Assembly (NCBI RefSeq): GCF_963576675.1
Contig: NC_088914.1
Span: forward strand, 19,819,001-19,883,000
DNA from: Euphorbia lathyris
Taxonomy: Eukaryota; Streptophyta; Magnoliopsida; Malpighiales; Euphorbiaceae
Direction: 5' to 3'
Length of the DNA stretch: 64,000 bases
The notes below the pieces were generated by a model. It made no database searches. It was given only the letters and a program-made list of their open reading frames with translations, and was not told where the DNA came from. Positions 23,070-33,888 of the stretch are shown in pieces. The position numbers were made by a program, and so were the translations under genes. Position 1 is the first letter of the stretch. The number at the start of each line of letters is the position of its first letter.

Positions 23070-23319
23070 TTACATATTTAAATGGGTTCCACTTTTTACT
23101 TTTAAGTTGTTAAAAGTGTTTAGATGTCACGTTAAGCGGCATTGGCCGGTCATTTCTTTCGGTTGTACACGTTATTGGGAAATCATCCATAAAGTGGTGT
23201 ATTTTAGTGTGAAAAATAAAAGTTGTACACCAAAATATGAAACATGGTAAATGTTGTACATCTTGTATCTAATTCACACTGAAATATCGAGGAATTAGAA
23301 TGTTTGTGAAAGTCTAGAA

Positions 23320-24190
23320 TCTTGTCGCTACTCGCCGAGTACTGATGCTACTCGACGAGTAACATCTTCAATTCGACTAGTTATGCCTTGATAACTCCTA
23401 CTCGTTGAGCAATATGAACCTTCTCGTCGAGTTCAATGATGTTTTCATTTCTTAATCTACAGATATATTCGCAGAGTGAAATATCTACTCGTTAAGTACT
23501 CACTTTCTGAAATTGCTTGAAATCATTTGAAACTCTTCGAAAGTGACCTGAAATCACTCGAAACACACAAAAAGATAACCATGGGTTAGAAACCACTCGA
23601 ACAATAGCTAAAATAACCTGAAACACTTACAAGAAACTTAATTGGACTAAAAAAACACTACAAACTACGAGCACAACGACTGACTGGATTGTCATTTGCA
23701 TCCACAAAGAGCTCTAGAGTTTCGTGGCTAATTTGATGTTGAAAGGATTACGAGACTATTTAGTTGAGTCGTGATTTCATTCTTTTGTCCAGCTCACCGA
23801 ACGAATTTGATGTGGGGTAATCCAATGTGAGCTTTCCAGAGTTCTTCCAATACTTAAGATAAGATAGAAAAGAGACCAATGAGGGACTTGTGACCAACGA
23901 GCACATTTGATGCTTAAGTCAGTGAAGCTAAAAGAGGAAACTGAAAGTATAAAGTCAGAATATCCAAAGAGAATGTTAGTTCTTGGTGCATTATGTACCT
24001 TTCTATTTATAGATTGACGAAATTGTGCTTACTAGATGAGCTGAATTTCACATGGCAGTTGCTTCATGGAAGATGTCTATTGTCAACCTGAAATGAATCT
24101 ACCAGCCATAACTATCGTCTGCAATTCAAGATACAAGACCCGAGTTAAATACGTAGGATCAACGATCTTCCTTACCTAGTCCATGAGGCA
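23320..24190 (-). repeat. Probable decayed LTR with ACTCGCCGAGT palindromes
   Basis: At 23325-23480 variants of TACTCGCCGAGTA recur (tactcgccgagtac, actcgacgagtaac, ctcgtcgagttc). A second set of repeats based on actcgaaa follows. ctatttatag near 24003-24013 would be a minus-strand TATA box. This layout matches the LTRs of E1-E3, but no partner LTR or clear ends were found. Confidence 0.4.
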
Positions 24191-25426
24191 TAATTTGTTT
24201 TCTATTTGACTTAATTGGCCTTCAATTATAATTTTGAAGCTTATCTCGAGATCTGTTAAAAGTGTGTGTATACCTCGGACAAAAGAAATTAAAGTTCAAA
24301 GAAATCAGGGCATAGTGGAACAAATTTGGGATACAATACAAACAATTGTTTTGGATATGAATAATATAGAGTTGGCTTTTTCTCTTTTCCTCTTGTCAAT
24401 TTATAATTATGAAAATATGTTTTCTTTCGTTTTAATAATTAAATCATAAATTTGTCGTTTTTTTAATTTAAGCACAAACAAAATATTTATCATAATTTCA
24501 TCAATTGCAATATATAACTAACAAATATATTTATAAATTATTTCATATATCCATCTCTTAAATGTATTTTTAATTCGTTTCAAACAAAATATATTTTTAA
24601 TTAACCAGTAATTTCTCCTTAACTTTTATTAACATTTTCATATATGTAGTTTTTCTTTTTACTTTTCATAATTTCTTTTATTATTACAAATTTTGAGTAA
24701 AACAGTTTGACTGGATGTCATGGAGTGGAGCATGAAATGTATTTCCCATTACTTTCTCGGTTCCCACGAGTTAGACGAGGATAGATTTATCTCCATCTCC
24801 GTCACTGTGGGGATCCCATTCTCCATTTATGGATGTTCCAAAAACGTTATCCTTATTGTCTATTCAATATAGGGAATCACATTTTATGTTTCAATTTTTT
24901 TTAATAAAGCCTAAGACTTTTAAAAAGCGGTAGCTAATAATACCAAGCATCAACGATTTTCAAAATTTCCAAACAACAAAAAACTAAAAATTGGAAACAA
25001 CCAATCACCTAATTAAAATGTACTTAAATCATCAAAAAACAATCAATTATCACAGAGAATAATCTAGAATATCCACTGGGGATTAGTGGGACGGAGATAT
25101 CTTTTCCCATCCTCCCCACGGGGATAAAATTATCCCCATCCCTATATCATGAGGTTCTTATCGGAGATTCTCTATCCCTGTCGGAACAGATCACCGGTAG
25201 GGACGAGGAATCCCCGCTCTATTTACATCCATGTTATTATTTCCTTAGAAATTATAATACAACACATGCATTGCATTGATTTTCATACTAGTGTTACATA
25301 AATCTAATCATGTAGATTAGGAAACTATGTAGGTTGTAAACTGTTAAAAATATTTCAACAAATTATTTCAAACTGTTTTAAATAGAATTTAAAAGTTTTA
25401 TACTTGTTCAAACAGCGAAGTTTAAA
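24191..25426. other. Spacer with GGGGATCCCC-type repeats
   Basis: No gene. Between about 24760 and 25225, words such as ggggatcccat, ggggattag, ggggataaaattatcccc and gaatccccgctc recur in both orientations, as in common plant foldback transposons. Ends could not be set. Confidence 0.4.
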
Positions 25427-25803
25427 TAGTTGTAAATAATTTTTCAAAATTGAATTTGCTTGTAAATTTTCCTTTTTGAAAATAGGGTCAAATGCATGAA
25501 TATCATAAATAACTGCAAAATTACAACTAAATCATATTATCAAACTTAATTATTAATATGTCATTATTTTTTATATATTAGAAATAAAGTATGATTTTAC
25601 ACCCTAATTTAAAAATTCTAGACCCGATTCATAAATCTTAAACCTAGAAAATATATCATAGACACCTAATTTATAAATTCTAATCTTTAAAATATATTAA
25701 AAATACTGATTTTACTAGTTTAACATAATTTAAAATCATTACTTTAACATAGTTGTAAATAATTTTTCAAATCTGAATTTCTATGTAAATTTCCCTTGAA
25801 AAT
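25427..25803. repeat. Dispersed AT-rich repeat, copy A
   Basis: Contains acaccctaatttaaaaattc and cacctaatttataaattcta. A diverged inverted copy lies at 58690-58960. Its edges (25427-25490 and 25750-25803) carry a direct repeat around gttgtaaataatttttcaaa. It ends about 40 bp before the first promoter motif of the NFD6-like gene. Confidence 0.55.
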
Positions 25804-25841
25804 ATGAAACAAAAAGCCCTTATGCATTTAGATTTGATAAA

Positions 25842-25928
25842 TGGGCTTTAATTGAAATTATTGAAAACCTTAAGGATTTGAGATTTAGATTAGACCCATA
25901 GTTTAAAGAGCCCATAAACAAAAACCCT
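25842..25928 (+). promoter_or_regulatory. Promoter motifs of the NFD6-like gene
   Basis: A TGGGCT site II-type word lies at 25842-25847, its inverse AGCCCA at 25909-25914, and AAACCCT (telo-box-like) at 25922-25928. All are within 150 bp upstream of the ATG. In plants these motifs are enriched in front of nuclear genes for mitochondrial and ribosomal proteins, which fits the predicted product. No clear TATA box is seen. Confidence 0.5.
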
Positions 25929-25991
25929 TTCTTTTGCGCCATTGCAGCAGGGTAGGGGTTTTAGATCGTGTGATTGCAGAGCCAAAGAAAA

Positions 25992-28900
25992 ATGGCGGCC
26001 AATGGTGTAAGAAGAACCCTCCTCAAATTCTCCTCAGCTTCTGCGAAATCCCTTTTCAACACTTCACCTTCTACTACAGCAAAGGCGAATATTTCCCCCT
26101 TTGCTTCTAAATCCTCTACCTTCACTGGACTCTCCCCTAAACCCGCCTCTGCTAATCGATTCTCCATCAACAATCTCACTTTCTCCAGGTCAGGTTATAT
26201 CCTTTGCATATGTTCGTTTTCTAGGTTATTTTCTTCACTTCTATGTTAATTGTTTGTAGAGAGATGTGAAATTATAGTTACTGTTATCTTTTTTATTGTT
26301 TTGGTAATTGATTCTGAAATTTGAGCATTCAGTAATGCACTTTTGGATCCATAGGTTTTGCAGCTTACTAATATACCGGGTAAATTACACACATGGCCAT
26401 TCAACGTTGTCTTTACTAATCACTCAATTTCATAATAGAGATAAAAGTCATTCAATTTTACTCTATAATAACATAAAAGTCAGTTAACTTTTAACCACTT
26501 TAATAGAGATGATAAAATGATATTTTGAGCTACTTTAATTCTTTAACGTTTTGATTTCGAAGTGATTTTGGTGTTGGTTGGTTAGGAGGGAGATGATTAT
26601 TTAGAAAATGGAAAAGGTGGTTTCTTATGAAATGCAGTTCTCAACAACTTTATTTCTTGGATTTTTCCATTTCGAAGTTGTCAATGATCATTTTGAGCTC
26701 GTTTTCTTTTATATGGGACTTTTATGGTTGTAAAGGCCGAGGTTGAGTGATTTTTATGTCCGGTTTTGAAATTGAGTGACCATCATGTTAGTAAAGGCAA
26801 AGTCTTGTGACATGAATGTAATTTACCCCTTATATACCGCATATGTTTGCTTTTCCTTATCTGAGAAGGGTATTGCAGGGTTTTAAAAGTTGACATTTTT
26901 TGGCCTAATTTGAATATTATGTAATATGATTGCTCTATTAAGTTATTGTATCTTAATTTCTGATGTTCTCAATTTTATGAATATTGATACAATGTTTTGT
27001 TTGGTAAATTACATTACACCCATGGTTACTAAACTTTACTTAGTAACATTATGGTCACGAAACTTCAAAACGTACTATAATAGTCACTCAACTTTGTCTT
27101 TATTAAAATTATGACACCTTAGAAAAGTAAACAGCCTCAAAATGACCGTGTTTAAGAATCAAAGTTGTTTAGAACCGCGTTTCGATATTCCGAAATCACC
27201 ATTTCCGGAGTTCCCTCTAAACATTCACTTTCTCTCTCCTAACCAAACAACCTAAATGACCTCAAAACCAAAAAGTTGAAGAATTAGAGATGCTTAGAAT
27301 ATCATTTCCATCAGCCTTATAGTGAAGGGTTACCTGCTATTAGAGTGATCAAGACTGAGTGACTTTTATGTCAGAAAATAGTTGACTTTCATGTTACATT
27401 TTAAAGTTTAGCGGCCATAATGTTAGCAGGGGTAAAGTTCAGTGGGCAAGTGTGTAATTTACCCATGTTTTGTTGAGATATTCTTTGTTATGCTGTTGGG
27501 TGCTGACCCTTTTTATTGTAATATTAAGAGTATTAAATGAATGTGTTTTGTAGGCTTCCAGTGGAGTTGGGGGGTGCACTTTCCTTGATGCCATTGCATA
27601 GCATTACAGCCTCTGCCTTGTTTACCTCGTTGCTATCGTTGCATAACAGCACTTGGGGATGTCTATCTGAAGGTATTCCATAGAGCTTTTCGTTTCTGTT
27701 TTTCCCCCCTTTTAGCATTGTTTGATCTTCTAACCTGGAAAAATATGTGATTATAATATGAATGTGGTTCGATGTGAAATGACACGGTAGAAAGCATTAT
27801 TTTGTGTGTTAGCCATAGTTATTAGACTCGTACGAGTCGCGAGTCGACTCGTACGAGTCGATACGATTCAGGAAGATTTCGAGTCGACTCTATGGTCTGA
27901 TTCAAAACCTTCCTGAATCGGCCATGACTCGGCTGAATCGTTGGTGACTCGGCCATATCGGCCGAGTCACCCGAGTCGGTCGAGTCATGGCACTGCTTGA
28001 AAAAAAAAATTAAACTTACAGATAAGGAATCGTTTCAGATAAGGAATCGTTTCAGATAAGGAATCGTTTTAGTGGAATAAATGATGATATTAATGTTGTG
28101 CTGTACCTTCTATGCCTATAGAACTTCTCTTCTATGAAATTCATTTGTGTGCATTAATATCATTTATTTAGTCTTTTCTTCTATGAAATTCAGTTGTGCT
28201 GTGCATTAATATCATTTATTTAGTGGAATTTATTTGTGCTGCCTGTACATTATTTGTGTTGTACCTGTACGTTAAACATAAAAAAATAAAAGGAAATAAT
28301 TATGATTCTTCATTTTGAAGTTATGAAATTGAAAGATGACTCTTCAACTTCTATGAAAAGATTATATATTTCAAAACTTCTCTTCTATTTATTTGTAATA
28401 ACTTAATTTCTTGTTCTCCTCTCTATTCTTTCAATTTCCTACTTTCTGTCTCTCTATTTTCTTTTGATTTTCCATTACCAAAAATCCTCATACTCTCTTA
28501 CATTACATTACACAAATTAAATATATCAATTGCTTAATATAATTTCTATTTGGATATTAAAATTTCATTTTTAGACCCATATTTAAAGTTAAATATGGTT
28601 AATATTTTATTTTTTTTATAATATTTTAAAATTGATCCGTATCTTACGATTCGATACGATTCACGAGTCTTGATTTACAAAATGAGATTTCGAATCACGA
28701 GTCGTATCTCGATTTAAACAACTATGGTGTTAGCTGTTTGTAAATGCTGAACGATTTTGTACATGTTGATTTTTAGTTTCTAGAACAGACATATCTTGGC
28801 TCTTCTTATATACTTGTGGTTGAAGGTATTGAAAGTCACTAAATTTAAGGGTATTTATATCACGTCACGAAGTTTCAATTCCTGACAAAAAAAAAAAAAA

Positions 28901-30008
28901 AACCTCTCTAAACTTCAATTAGATTTCACAAAAACTAAATCCGTCAAACTTCGGCTAGTTCCTTGTCAGATACTTAACTTGACATTTCTAATACACATTG
29001 ATACTTTAAATATAAGATTCAAATGCCCCAAACTTTAACTTGTGGTTCTTACATTGTCAATAGTCTATATTTACTAGGATGAAAAGTCAGCAAACTGGTG
29101 AACAATCAGTCGGAGTTAGCCGGATTTGGCTAAAATCTGATTGAAGTTCAGTGATTAGTTTGGACAAATGGAAGTTTTGTGGCAATGTTCAAACAAACTA
29201 CCCTCAAAGTTCTAAGTCTATCTGCTTTTAACCCTATACCCCTGATAACCTTTTTATGAAGAGGCATGTGGTTGTGTTGGTTGTAAACTATATAAAGGGC
29301 CATACGGTAGAATTGTCTCTTATAGCACTACATACTACTCGGTGCTCACTAAATCACTTGATCACTTAACACAAACTTTTCAATGAAATGTAATCTGGAA
29401 AATGCCACGCCATTTGTCCGCCTTGCTGAAGAATTTAGAACATTGTACTGAGCATATTTCATTTAGGTTCTACACTTTCCTTTACTTTGTTAAGTATGTT
29501 TTCTGAAAGAAATGGATGTAGAATGAAGACGTAAGGTGTGGGATTCGAAAAAACTTCTTTATGGACAAGGGCAATGTAATCCAGATTGATTTCTGGCATA
29601 AAGTAAAGAGAGCAAATCCATTTTGGAAATCAGAATATTGAAATGGGTGAAAAGAGTTTGAGAGTTGACACGCAATTGATGTTTTGATGTTGTATGCTTT
29701 CTACATAATCTTCAGCAACGGGGCTAATTACTATGTTTCGTTGTCAATGTGGTTGTGCTTGAAATTGCTCTATAGAAATTTACAGTAGTTGTCAGAAGGA
29801 AAGAAATTCATAGAAAACTTCTTTATTATGGAGTCAGAGTCCCACTGTAGTGTGTTGGACCTTTTGCTATTGTGATATGTTTCTGATTATTAGCTGAATA
29901 TAATTCAAATTGCAGTTATGATGTTAATGTCCAGATTTAGGCATTCTAAAGTTAAAGTTGCCTGATCTTCTGTTCATCGTCTTTTCAGGATTTGCCACGC
30001 CTCTATAA
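25992..30008 (+). CDS. NFD6-like: NUCLEAR FUSION DEFECTIVE 6-like organelle protein
   Basis: Three exons, 25992-26188, 27554-27672 and 29989-30008, give 111 residues. Introns follow GT-AG (ag/gtcagg...tgtag/gc; aag/gtattc...ttttcag/ga) in phases 2 and 1. The N-terminus (MAANGVRRTLLKFSSASAKS) is rich in S, A, R and lacks acidic residues, like a mitochondrial or dual-targeting presequence. The conserved core is LPVELGGALSLMPLHSITAS, then WGCLSE, and the last exon adds only GFATPL, the characteristic ending of this family. Arabidopsis NFD6 is an organelle protein needed for polar nuclear fusion in the female gametophyte; biochemical activity is unknown. All splice sites and the frame are intact, so this is probably a live gene despite three transposons in its introns. 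A donor-like cag/gtgctc near 30058 may mark a 3' UTR intron. Confidence 0.85.
26377..26828. mobile_element. Mutator-like MITE, copy 2 (NFD6-like intron 1)
   Basis: A 452-bp element with ends CGGGTAAATTACACACATGG / TGTAATTTACCC, flanked by near-identical 9-bp duplications CTAATATAC (26368-26376) and CTTATATAC (26829-26837). The 9-bp size is typical of Mutator-like transposition. Confidence 0.82.
27002..27464. mobile_element. Mutator-like MITE, copy 3 (NFD6-like intron 1)
   Basis: A 463-bp element of the same family, ends TGGTAAATTACA / TGTGTAATTTACCC, flanked by perfect 10-bp direct repeats ATGTTTTGTT (26992-27001 and 27465-27474). The right copy ends 79 bp before exon 2. Confidence 0.85.
27814..28726. 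mobile_element. hAT-type MITE (NFD6-like intron 2)
   Basis: A 913-bp element with inverted ends CATAGTTATTAGACTCG / TAAACAACTATG and a perfect 8-bp target duplication GTGTTAGC (27806-27813 and 28727-28734), the hAT size. Its interior near the left end is dense in cgagtcg palindromes. It also holds a 17-bp unit cagataaggaatcgttt repeated three times at about 28019-28070. No transposase is seen. Confidence 0.88.
28735..29988 (+). other. Remainder of NFD6-like intron 2
   Basis: Non-coding. It contains an A17-type run near 28886 and a possible decayed foldback element at about 28835-29210, whose ends both carry versions of taaatttaagggta. The intron is 2316 bp in all, long for such a small gene and mostly insertion-derived. 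Confidence 0.5.
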
Positions 30009-30400
30009 CATGATCGGTGCGCTCCAGTTATGGCTGCTAGCAAAATGATAATCAACAGGTGCTCTGTGACATGTTTACTTTAGGCATTAAACTACATTTT
30101 CAAAAGGAAACAGAATTTGTTTTGCTTTCCTGAGCGATCTAGCAACATTCATTGCATGTCTCGATAGTTAAGTTCCGAAAGAAATATAGATTTCTGAGTA
30201 ATCTGCACATTTTGCAACTGCCTTAGCATGTTTTTTTATGTTTTGCATTTGCCTGTATTGGAATTGCATATGCATATTTGTATTCCTAAAGAAAAGTATG
30301 AATAAGTTAAAAAGTATTAAAGTGGATTCTTAGCTTCTTCCTACTGGGTTTTATTGAATTCCTAGATTTAAGGAATTAGTTTTTTTAATTATTATTTTTA
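30009..30400 (+). other. NFD6-like 3' UTR and flank
   Basis: Immediately downstream of the stop. It contains catgatcgg and a possible 3' UTR donor at 30059. The copia remnant begins at about 30400, so the gene's polyadenylation site is probably within this stretch; I cannot place it. Confidence 0.4.
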
Positions 30401-31157
30401 TGTATGTGGTTTAGGCAACTTGCAAACGATTGATCTTTTGATTTTAAACTATACGTCCATGTTTTTCTAAAGTGATCATCTATGCTCCCTCCAAAATAGG
30501 GAGCACCACCAAGTGACTTTGGCAATAGCTCACATAGTATACACTATCCAAGACATTTTCCACTCTAGAATGAGAGAAACTCTTGAAAGCAACTCTGTTT
30601 TGTATAGCGGCCATCAATTAGCAGATATAATCAAATGAACATAGTCTAATCAAGTCAAAATATTTTCTTGGCTAGCTTTATCATACCTTTCTCAGGCATG
30701 TGCGCAAGGCGTCAATGCCACAATTCGATTGAGTTTTCATTCTCAGTCGTGTTCACAACTTCTTGGAAGAGCTTTATCTATATCAAATACAATCTTGAGT
30801 ACTTCTTGCCTCTTCTCACCATTATTGAACTTTTAGTTAGCTTCCATTGATCATTGTAATGTGAAAGGTATTACGGGATTGTTTTTCATCAAGCTTGTCC
30901 ACAGAGATCATATTTAAACACATATCTAGAACATGTCTAACATCTCTTAGCACCAACGTCATGTCATTCTCAGCTTCTAGGTCAACATCATATTTTCCCA
31001 CAACTTTACAAAAGTTGTGATTTTCACTCTTTATAACACTGGAATCTCCTGGTGTGTAAGATGAGAAAAATTACGTTCGAGGTGTGGTATGAATAGTAGA
31101 TTTACTATCAATCACCCAACTAGTCTCCTCGGTTACGAGATTAATAATATCAGTATC
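30400..31157 (-). pseudogene. Copia element 1: protease to integrase-start fragment
   Basis: Conceptual minus-strand reading gives a decayed Ty1/copia polyprotein: WVIDS-type protease start near 31120, YTPGD, a LVLRDVRHVLDMCLNMISVD stretch before integrase, a pre-integrase NSIELWH-like segment, then a start of the integrase core ending near 30410 (TWTYSLKSKDQ). Many stops and frame changes are present. The fragment is cut at 31157 by insertion of E2; its upstream gag is at 37981-38591. Confidence 0.75.
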
Positions 31158-31300
31158 TGTTGGTCCAAAATAAATAAATTTTATTTTTATGTATATAGAA
31201 AGTTTGGGTTTAATTTTAGGGTATAGTTTATATTTTTTCTAGAAAAATAACAATGATGAATGGAAAAAAAAAATATATATATATATATGTAAACTAACCT

Positions 31301-31317
31301 CCAGCTCGGCGAGCTGG
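31301..31317. repeat. GC-rich palindrome in E2 5' LTR
   Basis: CCAGCTCGGCGAGCTGG, 8-bp perfect arms around one base, in AT-rich surroundings. It is repeated at 36926-36942 in the 3' LTR. Confidence 0.9.
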
Positions 31318-31629
31318 AAGTCAGCACGGCAAACGAGAGATCAGTCCTCGTCCGGAGCCCGTTTCGGTCCACCCGACTTCTCCAAACGCACCCGAACACA
31401 ACCACAAGCTAACCTACGAAGCCTAACCCATCCCCACATCTAGGCCCAAGCCTTAAAATTCTCTCTAACCACAAGGTAGTAGGGTGATGTGGCATGGTAG
31501 TTAGTGGTAGTTCGAGGAAGTTGATGATGTGGCAAGGTAGTGGGCAAGGTTAGAGAGAAAAATAAGGGTCAGTTGATAATTAATTACCAAAATGCCATAA
31601 TTAATTACCAAAATGTCACTCCAAAAAAC

Positions 31630-31637
31630 TATAAATA
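31630..31637 (+). promoter_or_regulatory. E2 TATA box
   Basis: TATAAATA followed by gaccctctcactctc; equivalent at 37253-37260 in the 3' LTR. Confidence 0.65.
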
Positions 31638-32903
31638 GACCCTCTCACTCTCATATAAAAACACACTCAACACAACAAAAACCCCTTTCCTAAAGGTTCT
31701 TTCCAATGCTCTCCTTTTAAGTTCTTAGTTCTTAAGTTCTTTGTTTTTGTTCTTCAAGTTCTTAGTTTTAATTCCTTCTTTTAGCTTCCTTTAGCTTTAA
31801 TCTAAGTTCCAATAGCCTCTTTCCAAGTTTTTCAATTCAATTTAGCATTCCTAAGCCTTTAATTTGCTCAATTCCTAGCTAGAATTCTGTTTTCAAATTA
31901 ATTTTCCAGATTCGTCCAAGTATTTTCAAAGCCCGATTTCGTCCATTTAAATTCATTTTTTTTGCTTTCGATCCCTTCAACAAAGTTGTTCCTGACGTCT
32001 TGAATTTCAATCTAGTATATTTATTTTTCCAATTCCGTGCTCAGAAACTATAGTTACAAGCCAATCTTTACAGTTCAAATTCTTTTAAATATTCTGTTTC
32101 CAGAATTTCCCAGATTCGTCCAATTGTTTTCAAAGCTCAATTTCGTCCATTTAGAGTCCATTTTAGCCTTCGATCCCTAATAGAAGTTTGTTCCTGACCT
32201 CCTAAAGTTAAATTTAGCCTATTTACTCGTCCAATTCCGTGTTCTTAAGCACTCGAACGAGCCCACCAAAGTCAACGGTTAAATCTGCCCCATTTGCCTA
32301 CCACACGTTTTGACATTGCCAAGATCGTACACCATACGGGCCCGGCCGACCGCATTGCTCCAAGAACTTCAAGCCGACACCAAAATTCAACGTCCAGTCG
32401 AGATAGCTATTGTGGCTCCGAGTTTGTCGTTGAATTTCAATTTTTATTTTAATTGCATTTCAATTCTTTGTATTGATTTGTCTTTTCCCAATTTAATTGA
32501 TTGTCTATATGTTTAGTATAGAAATTTTTCAATTGTAATTCATTATCCAATTTCATGCTTGTTGAACATACCAAATCAATAAAATACCAATTTTTTCATC
32601 AAATCTTGTGTCAATTTCGTACTTTGAATTTCTTTATTTTACCTGTCTGCAATTTATACGCTTAGCTTAAATAAAAATTAATCTAGCAAAGTTTTTATAA
32701 CGACGCTAGAGACTCAAGAGGGACTTTTTCAATCCTTGCGTCCCTCGCCAATCGCTTCGATTAGAATTCATGTTTTCGGCGCACAATTTCACAAACGTAA
32801 CCGTTTTTAATAATTGAGAAGTAATTTCTCTGGCACGCCCGCACCCTAACCACACGTGACAAGGTTGAAATTAGCATATTTCGAAAATATCGCTAACAAT
32901 TTT

Positions 32904-32921
32904 TGGCACGCCCAGTGGGAC
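32904..32921 (+). promoter_or_regulatory. E2 primer binding site
   Basis: TGGCACGCCCAGTGGGAC, identical to the E1 PBS, five bases after the LTR end. Confidence 0.9.
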
Positions 32922-33060
32922 CGTTTATTTTTTTTAAGCTACCAAAAATTGTATTTAGGACCTAAAACCATTTTTTAGACCATTTTTTTTATTAATTATT
33001 TTTCAGACCTCGTATCGTATTTTTCTCGCCCACTTTACCTTACCAAAATTTATTAGCTAA

Positions 33061-33092
33061 CGCTAACAATTTTTGGCACGCCCAGTGGGACC
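33061..33092 (+). repeat. Second copy of LTR end plus PBS in E2
   Basis: A 32-bp exact repeat of 32891-32922 (cgctaaca followed by the PBS and its flank), 170 bp downstream. It includes the last eight bases of the LTR, so it is not just a leader repeat. The sequences left of the two copies differ. Confidence 0.92.
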
Positions 33093-33323
33093 TATTCTTA
33101 AGCTTTGCCAAAAATTTCAATACCGTTTTTTACTCATTTTTCGTCACGATTCATTTTTTTTTCTCTCTCACACTCAGCTTTTCAATTTAGTTTATTATTA
33201 TTCCATGCTCTTACTTTATGCAATTTTATTCGCTTTATTTTCATAATAAATTTGATTTAATCATTTTTTCTATTATTCACGGAGAATGCCTCTGAATATC
33301 AATAGGTGCAAAGCAATCAAACC

Positions 33324-33770
33324 ATGACGAGGACAGCATACGAAAATGCAAGGGATGCTACGATACCGGTGTATTTTGTTGGTTTCAATTGAGATCGACA
33401 TTTTACAATAAGTACAACCGGATTGTGGGTCCATTGGTACACCGTCTTTAGATGCTACGACGATGGCTATGTTCAGTTTATTCATAGCGACGAACATAAT
33501 ATTGACTGCAAGTGTTGTGCTTACGTTCAAACCGCGTCATTTTATGATGATCAATATGGTTGCTATGCGGAGCAAGTCCAGGAGTCCCATAAAAATCCAC
33601 ATGGTCCCCATTATATTGAAGTATGGGAGCATCTACGGATGAGTAATCCTCATTGCCGAAATAATTATATTTGCAATTATAGGGATGAAAACCTCCATTT
33701 TCATCGTCCGTGTCGGCAATCTTGCTTTGAAAGAAGTACGGTCATGGCTCCAATCGAGCATAAGACATGA
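33324..33770 (+). pseudogene. E2 Cys/His/Tyr-rich ORF
   Basis: A frame from ATG at 33324 (MTRTAYENARD) runs to 33770 with one in-frame TGA at 33390-33392. The downstream part is rich in Y, H, C, D and N (HWYTVFRCYDDGYVQF; DCKCCAYVQTASFYDD). I recognise no domain. The cysteines are not in an obvious zinc-finger spacing. It lies where gag would start in E1. A frameshift would join it to the acidic frame that begins near 33685. Function unknown. Confidence 0.45.
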
Positions 33771-33888
33771 AAATGTTGTGTGCTCTAATATGAGTTATGA
33801 CCAAAATTCTTTCAAGGATTCTAGTCGTGTGGCAGAGGTGGAAGCAGTCCAAGTTGTTGAGGATGATGGAGAAATCAAATAATTACTT

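Larger units (their letters stand above)
31158..32898 (+). repeat. E2 5' LTR
   Basis: 1741 bp, TGTTGG to CTAACA. It has one GC-rich palindrome CCAGCTCGGCGAGCTGG at 31301-31317, where E1 has its array, and TATAAATA at 31630-31637. The outer ends align with the reverse complement of the E1 LTR. Confidence 0.9.

Noticed and set aside
30668..30850. Plus-strand frame of 60 residues
   Set aside because: Antisense shadow of the copia element 1 pre-integrase region.
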